Source of the DNA: an uncultured Eubacterium sp.
GTDB taxonomy: Bacteria; Bacillota; Clostridia; Lachnospirales; Lachnospiraceae
Reading direction: 5' to 3'
NCBI GenBank assembly: GCA_910577295.1
Contig: CAJTLS010000038.1
Location: 5,318 to 20,534, forward strand
DNA length: 15,217 nucleotides
In this document: positions 1-5,729 of the stretch, piece by piece
How positions within the stretch are numbered: the first letter of the stretch is position 1
How the letters are laid out: every line of letters starts with the position of its first letter
The notes under the pieces: generated by a model
Told to the model about the DNA's origin: nothing
Database searches by the model: none
What the model saw: the letters and a program-made list of their open reading frames with translations, nothing else
Position numbers and translations under genes: made by a program

Positions 1-1032
1 ATTACAAATATAAAACCGCTCTCCAAGAAAGGCATTGGCACACTGAAAATTCCTTCCCAGATTAAGGGAAAAAAGGTGATAAAACTTGGCTTTGATGAGG
101 ATTTTGATGGTTATGGTTCTGATAGTGATTACAATATTTTTGGCATTAGACCCGATCCGGAGGGTGATGGCAGTCGCCTTGTTCCGCAACATAGGATAAA
201 TATGGTTAAAAAGATAAAAACAATCAAAATTCCTTCGACGGTAGAGACACTGGGTTTTTTTTGCTTTGATTTTATAGGGGATGGAAAAACCATTAATATT
301 CCGAAAAAAGTGAAAAAGTATGTTATAGCACAATTTACGAAAATCAAGTGGAAAAAAATAACTGTATCTTCTCAAAATAAGAAGTTTAAAGTAAAAAACG
401 GTTGTCTGCTCTCGAGAGATGGAACGGTAGTGTACGGTTTCGTGCAAAAGAAGAAGAAAATGCTGATTCCGGAAACGGTAAAGACAATTGACACTACGGA
501 CTGGCATACGCAGCAGGCGGGTAAAGGAGATTACAATGGCTGCCCTACTATTGTCATTCCCAAATCAGTAAATAAAATAGCAAAATATGCATTTTCAACG
601 GATAAACCGGTTGCGATAAAGATTGCAAAAGGGAATAAGAGATATGCGGTTCAATATGGCTCTGTGTATAGTAAAGTATCTGGAAGACTGGTGTTGGGAT
701 ATATCAATAACGGAGTATTAAAGGTTCCTGAAAAAGTTACCCGCATAAATAATGCTACAGCCGGAATGTTAGGCCGGGACACTAGGCTAAAAAAAATTAT
801 AATTCCGGCCGGTGTTAAGGAGATTCATACTTTATTAAAAACAACATATTATGTGGATGAATTCATCTGTGTCATCCGTTGCCAGAAACCACCTAAACTG
901 CTAGATTCACTTTATGTAATGTATATTTACAAGTGTACGATATATGTACCGAAAAACTGTAAAAATAGTTATATGAAAGAATGGAAAGGGAAAATTGATC
1001 CGGCTCTAGATGTTAAATATATTGAAATGTAG
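1..1032 (+). CDS. BspA-like leucine-rich repeat (LRR_5) surface protein, 3' part
   Basis: The reading frame is open from base 1, so the gene starts upstream of the window; 343 residues are visible. A GTG at 76 is in frame, but the residues before it (GIGTLKIPSQIKGKKV) already fit the LRR_5 pattern, so it is not a credible start. Repeats of the type 'IxIPxxVxxI' recur (IKIPSTVETL, INIPKKVKKY, LIPETVKTI, VIPKSVNKIAKYAF, LKVPEKVTRI, IIPAGVKEI), separated by 'NKKFKVKNGCLLSRDGTVVYGF'-like segments. The C-terminus 'CTIYVPKNCKNSYMKEWKG' is a usual ending of the family. BspA/LRR_5 proteins are normally secreted or surface-bound and used in adhesion; the signal peptide or anchor would lie in the missing N-terminal part. 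No clear terminator follows. The LRR_5 assignment is firm, the biological role inferred. Confidence 0.85.
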   Translation: MTNIKPLSKKGIGTLKIPSQIKGKKVIKLGFDEDFDGYGSDSDYNIFGIRPDPEGDGSRLVPQHRINMVKKIKTIKIPSTVETLGFFCFDFIGDGKTINIPKKVKKYVIAQFTKIKWKKITVSSQNKKFKVKNGCLLSRDGTVVYGFVQKKKKMLIPETVKTIDTTDWHTQQAGKGDYNGCPTIVIPKSVNKIAKYAFSTDKPVAIKIAKGNKRYAVQYGSVYSKVSGRLVLGYINNGVLKVPEKVTRINNATAGMLGRDTRLKKIIIPAGVKEIHTLLKTTYYVDEFICVIRCQKPPKLLDSLYVMYIYKCTIYVPKNCKNSYMKEWKGKIDPALDVKYIEM

Positions 1033-1101
1033 AGATTGTAGCAGGATAAGGTTTTCTGTACTTTTAAATGAATAGCGTTTAAGGAAAGTGAGATTTGCAG
1101 G

Positions 1102-1914
1102 ATGACAACATGTAATTATATTAATTCATCGCCAGAGGCTTCCATGCTGGAACAGATTTGCAGAGATGAAAGGGTTGATGATGTATGGCTTTTAAACTTT
1201 TTTTCAACTGTTACATATTCTGCCCCTAAAAAGGTATTACAATTTATATCTCTGAGAGAGATGTGGGAATATGGCCTCGTTGTAAAGAGATATTTGGAAT
1301 ATCCGGATATTTCCATGGAAGAGCTTGGCGATGTCTTTGAGGAAATACAGTATTATTTGCAGCAAAAAGATTATATTGTCCATTTTGTTGATGAAGCTCT
1401 GGAGAGTGATAGGATTAACCTGATTCTCAACATTTCATTCCATGACCGGAAAGTAACTTTCCGGTCATGGTCATTAAGCGGAGAAATGCAGGAAAGTTGT
1501 TTGTCCTATGAAGATTATGGAAAGAGATATATGGTTTGCGGATTGTCTGGAGGAATGGTGCGTTTTGATATATATAGTCCGGTAAAACAAAAGAAAGAGC
1601 TTCATTTAAGTATGCTGCAAAAAAGAATGCACGGAAGTAAGATATTCATTATTAATAGGAAGCGTTGTCTGTCAGACAACAAGGGGATTAGCGCTTCATC
1701 TAAGGTTATGCGGGAGTGGTTCACGGTCTTTCAGGATGTCATTTCCCTATTTGATAAAAAACAACTTTTTACGTCTTCTTTTGTTATCAGGGATGAAGAG
1801 AGACGGCTCTTTGAAACAGATAGGGGATATGGTGACGCAGAACATCTGGGGCAGATGATAAAGGTATATAACAAACTTTTGGGAAGATTAGAAAAATGCA
1901 GTAAGAGGTGTTGA
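1102..1914 (+). CDS. Unrecognised protein, apparent paralogue of the next gene (BtrH_N/C39-like?)
   Basis: 270 residues, no signal peptide or membrane segment. ATG 1102 is preceded by a weak AAGGAAAGTGAG/GCAGG purine region. I do not recognise it with confidence. Its layout parallels the next protein: a tryptophan (W29), a YP pair (Y67-P68) about 40 residues later, an acidic DE pair (D97-E98) 30 residues after that, then a beta-rich stretch ending in 'SYEDYGKRYM', matching 'PFDVFYKAV' in the neighbour. That neighbour resembles the clostridial BtrH N-terminal/papain-like group, so this could be a degenerate member lacking the H..F.YGYD motif. The stop codon lies 3 bases before the next start, so the two are translationally coupled. 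The gene carries a 31-bp palindrome at 1440-1470. Function unknown. Confidence 0.75.
   Translation: MTTCNYINSSPEASMLEQICRDERVDDVWLLNFFSTVTYSAPKKVLQFISLREMWEYGLVVKRYLEYPDISMEELGDVFEEIQYYLQQKDYIVHFVDEALESDRINLILNISFHDRKVTFRSWSLSGEMQESCLSYEDYGKRYMVCGLSGGMVRFDIYSPVKQKKELHLSMLQKRMHGSKIFIINRKRCLSDNKGISASSKVMREWFTVFQDVISLFDKKQLFTSSFVIRDEERRLFETDRGYGDAEHLGQMIKVYNKLLGRLEKCSKRC
1440..1470. repeat. 31-bp perfect palindrome (15-bp arms, 1-nt centre) inside a coding sequence
   Basis: The arms are 1440-1454 (CCATGACCGGAAAGT) and 1456-1470 (ACTTTCCGGTCATGG), exact reverse complements around a single A at 1455. It lies within codons for SFHDRKVTFRSW. No T-run follows, so it does not look like an intrinsic terminator. 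Confidence 0.95.
1664..1680. repeat. 17-bp palindrome (8-bp arms, 1-nt centre) in the same gene
   Basis: GTTGTCTG at 1664-1671 and CAGACAAC at 1673-1680 are exact reverse complements around one T. It has the same geometry (single-base centre) as the larger palindrome about 200 bp upstream. On its own it could be chance. Confidence 0.8.
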
Positions 1915-1917
1915 CGG

Positions 1918-2871
1918 ATGAAAAAAATATTAAAAAATCTACAGCCATCTATCCGCTCATATTTGGGAGACGCCTTTTGTTTTAGCATAATCAACGATTT
2001 GGCGTTTGATTCCGGATGGGTTTATGACAAGTATATTCATTTGGAATATACTTCTTTTGATAGGCAGATAAAATATGCAGATTACGATTACTATGATTTT
2101 GCTGCGAACGAGGGTGTATTTATAAAATCTTTTATAGAATACCCTTATGTGTATTGCACGGAAGAAATTATATGCCGTCAGGTTATGAGAATGCTTGAGC
2201 ATAATGAATATTGTTTTGCCTTATGGGATGAAACTGTGGCAGTAAACCATTTGTATCAGGAAAAGGAAAGTGCGGTATATGAACACGGGTGTTTTGTATA
2301 TGGTTACGATAGCGAAGAAAAAATATTTTATATGCAGGGATACATAAGAAATGAAAAGTGGGAGCACTATACGATTCCTTTTGACGTGTTTTACAAAGCG
2401 GTTTCCTATTGTCCGGGAAAAGGGGAAATCGCACTGATTGGATATAAAGTAAAGAACAATTACGAGTGGAAGTTTGATTATGAAAAGACGAGAGAGGAAA
2501 TAAATTTATACAGTGAACGCGCTCGTTCGTCGGTAATGAGTGATAACTATGATTCGCACGCGGTGATTCATTTTTTTGCTAATCTTACTATAGGGGAGGC
2601 CATACATTATCCGTCTGTCTATTGTATTTATGAGCATAAGGTCTTATTTGAAAAGAGAATAGAATATCTGCTTGCGCATGGCTATATAGAGAATAATGGG
2701 GTTATGGAATTGTCGACTGAGGTGAGAAAAATAAGCAGAAAAGTGTTGCTGATGGTGCTTCGCTATAATTCATCGCCTGAGAAAGAGCTGTTTGCTTTCA
2801 TATATAAGCAAGTAAAAAGAATGTCAGATATAGAAAAACAATTGTTATCTAAAATTAATTTTATAGTTTAG
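1918..2871 (+). CDS. BtrH_N/C39-like protein of unknown function
   Basis: 317 residues, soluble, rich in aromatic residues. ATG 1918 follows an AGAGGTG-like ribosome binding site overlapping the end of the upstream gene (3-base gap), so the pair is probably one transcript. Visible motifs: an N-terminal 'GDAFCFSIINDLAF' with a cysteine at 21, W34, Y75-P76, D104-E105, then H123 with Y128-G-Y-D131 ('HGCFVYGYD') and 'IPFDVFYKAV'. An H..F.YGYD block followed by 'f.dl..A' is typical of clostridial proteins with a butirosin-BtrH-like N-terminal fold (papain-like cysteine hydrolase/acyltransferase relatives). Whether C21 and H123 form a catalytic pair cannot be judged here. The last ~130 residues look helical and lack motifs I know. 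The family call is tentative; that it is a real gene is likely. Confidence 0.8.
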   Translation: MKKILKNLQPSIRSYLGDAFCFSIINDLAFDSGWVYDKYIHLEYTSFDRQIKYADYDYYDFAANEGVFIKSFIEYPYVYCTEEIICRQVMRMLEHNEYCFALWDETVAVNHLYQEKESAVYEHGCFVYGYDSEEKIFYMQGYIRNEKWEHYTIPFDVFYKAVSYCPGKGEIALIGYKVKNNYEWKFDYEKTREEINLYSERARSSVMSDNYDSHAVIHFFANLTIGEAIHYPSVYCIYEHKVLFEKRIEYLLAHGYIENNGVMELSTEVRKISRKVLLMVLRYNSSPEKELFAFIYKQVKRMSDIEKQLLSKINFIV

Positions 2872-2908
2872 CAGCGGCAGACGTTAAGCTTAATATATCA
2901 AAGAAAGT

Positions 2909-2937
2909 TTGACAAAGGAAACCGGAAACAGTATAAT
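2909..2937 (+). promoter_or_regulatory. Sigma-A promoter for the corA-like gene
   Basis: A perfect -35 TTGACA at 2909-2914, a 17-bp spacer, and a perfect -10 TATAAT at 2932-2937. Predicted transcription start is near 2944, giving a leader of about 70 nt before the ATG at 3015. Confidence 0.85.
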
Positions 2938-2957
2938 AAATATAATTTGGGAAACTG

Positions 2958-2986
2958 GGCGATGCCTTGTATTTTTAGGTGTCGCC
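2958..2986 (+). promoter_or_regulatory. Leader hairpin upstream of the corA-like gene
   Basis: GGCGATGCCT (2958-2967) pairs with AGGTGTCGCC (2977-2986) over 10 bp, including two adjacent G-U wobbles, with a 9-nt loop. The 3' side is followed by ATAATTTTC, too poor in U to be a convincing terminator, and by the ribosome binding site GGAAGGAG about 15 nt later. It may stabilise the mRNA or modulate translation. It is too short to be the classical M-box magnesium riboswitch. Confidence 0.5.
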
Positions 2987-3014
2987 ATAATTTTCAGAGG
3001 GAAGGAGTACAAGC

Positions 3015-3941
3015 ATGATTTCGATTTATAAAACACTGGAAGAAGATTTTGTGACACTGGATAAAATCGAAGAGGGCTGCTGGATAACAGCGATACGTCC
3101 AAGTGAAGAGGAATTATGCCGGTTAGAAGAGGAGACAAAGATTGATATTGATGATTTGCGCGCTCCTCTGGATGATGAAGAGCGCTCCCGTATTGAGCTG
3201 GAAGACGGCTATACGATGATTTTGGTTGATATTCCGTCGTTGGATGAGAAAGACCGCTATGTGACTATCCCTCTCGGTATCTACATGACAAAGGAGCATA
3301 TTGTGACGGTTTGTTTGGAGGAGACGCCGGTTTTAAAAGCCTTTGAGAGTCGTCGTGTGCGCGAATTTTATACGTTTAAGAAGACCCGCTTTGTCTTTCA
3401 GATTCTGTACCGCAATGCCGTATCGTATTTGCGCTACCTGAGAATCATTGACAGGAAAAGCGACCAGATAGAGGAAAAACTTCATATTTCACAGAAAAAC
3501 AGTGAGTTAATTGAATTGCTGGAGTTAGAAAAGAGCCTTGTCTATTTTACGACGTCGCTGCGCTCGAATGAAGTTGTTTTGGAGAAATTATTGCGGACGG
3601 AAAAAGTCCGTAAGTACCCGGAAGACGAAGATTTGCTGGAGGATGTTATCATCGAGAATAAACAGGCGATTGAGATGGCGAATATTTACAGCGGCATTCT
3701 CAGCGGTATGATGGATGCGTTCGCCTCCGTTATTTCGAATAATCTGAATATCGTCATGAAATTCTTGGCGACGGTTACGATTGTATTGTCTATACCAACG
3801 ATGATTGCCAGTTTTTTTGGCATGAATTTTGATAATATTCCTTTGGGACATTCGCCGTGGGGATTTTTCACTATCATCGTGATTACGATGTTGATTTCCG
3901 GAGTGGTTGCCCTGTTTTTTCGAAAAAAAGATTTATTTTAA
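3015..3941 (+). CDS. corA: CorA-family magnesium/divalent cation transporter
   Basis: 308 residues, normal length for the family. The N-terminal ~240 residues form the acidic cytoplasmic alpha/beta and long-helix domain, with a highly charged helix region around residues 145-225. Two membrane helices follow, at about 248-268 and 283-303, with the signature GMN at 269-271 (FFGMNFDN) at the end of the first. The C-terminus is short and basic (RKKDLF), as in CorA. CorA proteins are pentameric inner-membrane channels for Mg2+ (also Co2+ and Ni2+). The start ATG has a GGAAGGAG site about 8 nt upstream. It has its own strong promoter at 2909-2937 and a small leader hairpin. Which ion this one carries is not visible from sequence. 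Confidence 0.93.
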   Translation: MISIYKTLEEDFVTLDKIEEGCWITAIRPSEEELCRLEEETKIDIDDLRAPLDDEERSRIELEDGYTMILVDIPSLDEKDRYVTIPLGIYMTKEHIVTVCLEETPVLKAFESRRVREFYTFKKTRFVFQILYRNAVSYLRYLRIIDRKSDQIEEKLHISQKNSELIELLELEKSLVYFTTSLRSNEVVLEKLLRTEKVRKYPEDEDLLEDVIIENKQAIEMANIYSGILSGMMDAFASVISNNLNIVMKFLATVTIVLSIPTMIASFFGMNFDNIPLGHSPWGFFTIIVITMLISGVVALFFRKKDLF

Positions 3942-3970
3942 TAAAGAGAATGAGTTGTTAAGGAGGCTAG

Positions 3971-4125
3971 TGTAAACAATAAGCTCGATAGCTTATTGTT
4001 CACAAAGCGAACATAGTTCGCTTTACTATTTGTGCCGAAGCGCCACAAATAGTATTGATGTACAGAGCAAAAACAGCTCCGCTGCTTTTTGCTCGTACTT
4101 CCTCCGCTGCGCTTCGGAATGGAGG
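3971..4125 (+). repeat. Array of five consecutive hairpins between corA-like and rhomboid-like genes
   Basis: Five inverted repeats fill the gap almost without spacers. A: AACAATAAGCT 3975-3985 with 3990-4000 (11 bp, loop CGAT, three more pairs outside one mismatch). B: AAAGCGAAC 4004-4012 with 4016-4024 (9 bp, loop ATA). C: ACTATTTGTG 4025-4034 with 4044-4053 (10 bp, 9-nt loop CCGAAGCGC). D: GAGCAAAAA 4065-4073 with 4086-4094 (9 bp, then an inner CAG/CTG pair). E: CCTCC 4101-4105 with GGAGG 4121-4125, the latter being the Shine-Dalgarno of the next gene. CTCCGCTGC occurs twice (4077-4085 and 4102-4110). No long T-runs. It could be a mobile intergenic repeat, a structured leader RNA, or both. 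Confidence 0.9.
4121..4125 (+). promoter_or_regulatory. Shine-Dalgarno that fixes the rhomboid-like start at 4131
   Basis: GGAGG with a 5-nt spacer (CTTCT) to ATG 4131. The in-frame TTG at 4089 lies inside hairpin D and has no ribosome binding site, so 4131 is preferred. GGAGG can pair with CCTCC at 4101-4105, which would hide it. Confidence 0.7.
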
Positions 4126-4130
4126 CTTCT

Positions 4131-4970
4131 ATGAATTTTATCGACCGATGGGAAAGAAGTAAATTCGGACGTTTCGGGATTCCCAACCTAATGAGGTATG
4201 TCATTGCCATCAATGGGGTAGGGCTCCTGCTTGGTTTTATGAATCCGGGTGTTTATTTCGGGTATCTGAGTCTGGATTTTTGTGCCATTTTTCACGGACA
4301 AATTTGGCGTTTGTTTACTTTTTTGCTCTGTCCGTCCGCCTTTAGTTCGGGAAATGAGTTTATCAATCTTTTCTGGTTTTTGATTTGGGCGCAGGTATAC
4401 TATATGATTGGAACTAATTTAGAAAGGATGTGGGGAGCGTTTCGCTTTACACTTTTCTATTTAAGCGGCGTTCTGGAGATTATACTTGTCACGCTTGTTT
4501 TCTATCTGTTTATGGCGTCGGGAGATTCTTTTGCTAATTATGTTACAGGCATCAATTTGGGGATGGGGGTCAGTTTTATCTATTTGAATCAGACGCTGTT
4601 TCTCATGTTTGCCCTGCTGTTTCCAAATGTGCAGTTTCTCGTATACTTTGTCATTCCGGTGAAAGCAAAATGGATGGCTGCCCTGTATCTGGTATTGACC
4701 GGATACGATTTGATACAGGCGATGCGTTATGGGGTGTATTATAATGTGGCGCTGATTGGTGTTTCGCTGATAAATCTTGTACTCTTCCTTTGGCTGGCAA
4801 AAGGAGCGGCGAGTCCGCGTCAGGCAGTCCGGCAGAGAAAGAGGCGGGTAGAGTTTCAGTATAAGGCGCAGCCGAAAACTTCGTCATCGCTGTGCCATTT
4901 GCGGCAGGACGGAAGCGGATGCACCGAATTTGGATTTTCGTTATTGTTCAAAGTGCGAGGGGAATTTTGA
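4131..4970 (+). CDS. Rhomboid-like multi-pass membrane protein, C-terminus frameshifted
   Basis: 279 residues as read. About six membrane helices lie between residues 22 and 222. Rhomboid landmarks: 'HGQIWRLFTFLLCP' (WR at 59-60), 'NLFWFLIWAQVYYMIGTNLERMWGAFRFTLFYLSG' (GxxxE around 94-98) and a later 'GINLGMGVSF' at 140-149. The catalytic GxSG serine motif is not present there, so it is probably an inactive rhomboid-fold protein rather than a protease. The frame breaks near base 4884: after 'QYKAQPKTS' the read-out 'SSLCHLRQDGSGCTEF...' is low-quality tail, while the next frame gives a cysteine/histidine-rich tail ending at 5019. The ribosome binding site lies in a hairpin (see 4121-4125). 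The partner or substrate is unknown. Confidence 0.75.
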   Translation: MNFIDRWERSKFGRFGIPNLMRYVIAINGVGLLLGFMNPGVYFGYLSLDFCAIFHGQIWRLFTFLLCPSAFSSGNEFINLFWFLIWAQVYYMIGTNLERMWGAFRFTLFYLSGVLEIILVTLVFYLFMASGDSFANYVTGINLGMGVSFIYLNQTLFLMFALLFPNVQFLVYFVIPVKAKWMAALYLVLTGYDLIQAMRYGVYYNVALIGVSLINLVLFLWLAKGAASPRQAVRQRKRRVEFQYKAQPKTSSSLCHLRQDGSGCTEFGFSLLFKVRGEF

Positions 4971-5019
4971 ATATTGTTCCGAGCACTTGTTTACGCATGA
5001 ACATGTGCGTCACGATTAA
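4885..5019 (+). pseudogene. Out-of-frame zinc-finger-like tail of the rhomboid-like gene
   Basis: Shifting by one base from 4885 gives 44 residues: HRCAICGRTEADAPNLDF, then RYCSKCEGNFEYCSEHLF, then THEHVRHD and TAA. Two CxxC pairs (CAIC, CSKC), a CSEH and H.H residues look like a zinc-binding module, and the shifted frame continues the conserved-looking 'AQPKTS' linker naturally. I infer that the intact protein is about 296 residues and that an indel around 4881-4887 (TCGTCATCG) separates body and tail. A sequencing error is possible, but the site is not a homopolymer. Confidence 0.75.
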
Positions 5020-5042
5020 ATAAAGCAGAAAGGATAAAAACT

Positions 5043-5729
5043 ATGAATTTAGAAGATTTAGGAAGTAGTGTACAGATGTTGGTTATTGTCGGGGTGTTGA
5101 TGTGTGTTTTTTTTACCCTGTTCTACTGTTATAAGCTTCATCGGGAAGTGAGTGGTATCCGCATATATGCAAAAGAAAAATGTGACTGGTACAATCTTAT
5201 GTGGGTACTCGGCGCGGCATTTATCGTCAAACTGATTATCGCCGCCGTCTATGAGGGGCATGGAACCGATATGAGTTGTTTCAGCGGATGGTCTGACCGG
5301 ATTTTTAACGATGGGCCATGGGGGTTCTATCATTCCGATGCGTTTACGGATTATCCACCCGGATATATGTCGCTATTATGGATTGTCGGCGCACTGCGCA
5401 GTGCTTTTGGTCTTGATGTGGCAACCGGCATGGGCCGCATTGTCATAAAATTGTTCCCGATACTTTTTGATTTGGGAGCGGGTATCTTTTTGTACAAAAT
5501 TGCGAAAAGGAAGTTCTCGGAGGCTTCTTCTCTGTTACTGTCAGTTACTTATGTGCTGAATCCGATTATTGTCTTAGACTCATCGGCATGGGGGCAGGTA
5601 GACGGCGCGTTTACTTTCTTTGTTCTTCTGGTAGGATACCTGTGTATGGAAGAGAAGAGGATACCTGCTTATTTTGCTTTCGTGGCAGATGTTAATATTT
5701 GCGCCGATTCTCATTTGGACAATTATTGA
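5043..5729 (+). CDS. GT-C glycosyltransferase, N-terminal fragment (1 of 3)
   Basis: 228 residues; ATG 5043 with an AAAGGA site upstream. Membrane helices at about 10-30, 50-70, 108-124, 136-152, 162-178 and 190-203. GT-C features: an acidic residue in the first outer loop (GTDMSCFSGW, D76), a YPPG motif at 104-107, and 'LNPIIVLDSSAWGQVDGAF' at 172-190, the NP...WGQ.D signature seen in polyprenyl-sugar-dependent mannosyltransferase-like proteins. The sequence goes off frame after about residue 213 ('PAYFAFVA'): the last 15 residues (DVNICADSHLDNY) are out-of-frame read-through. The next membrane segment ('LIFAPILIWTIIEQ') continues in another frame. Confidence 0.7.
   Translation: MNLEDLGSSVQMLVIVGVLMCVFFTLFYCYKLHREVSGIRIYAKEKCDWYNLMWVLGAAFIVKLIIAAVYEGHGTDMSCFSGWSDRIFNDGPWGFYHSDAFTDYPPGYMSLLWIVGALRSAFGLDVATGMGRIVIKLFPILFDLGAGIFLYKIAKRKFSEASSLLLSVTYVLNPIIVLDSSAWGQVDGAFTFFVLLVGYLCMEEKRIPAYFAFVADVNICADSHLDNY

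Noticed and set aside
3961..3975. AGGAGG followed by GTG TAA, as if a start-stop minimal frame
   Set aside because: The spacing is only 3 nt and there is no coding content; better explained as an orphaned ribosome binding site.
3971..4125. The hairpin array as a CRISPR array or as a chain of intrinsic terminators
   Set aside because: The repeats are different inverted repeats rather than identical direct repeats with spacers, and none is followed by a T-run.
3938..4213. A minus-strand frame through the hairpin array
   Set aside because: It reads through inverted repeats and into the rhomboid-like gene; no start signal and no recognisable protein.
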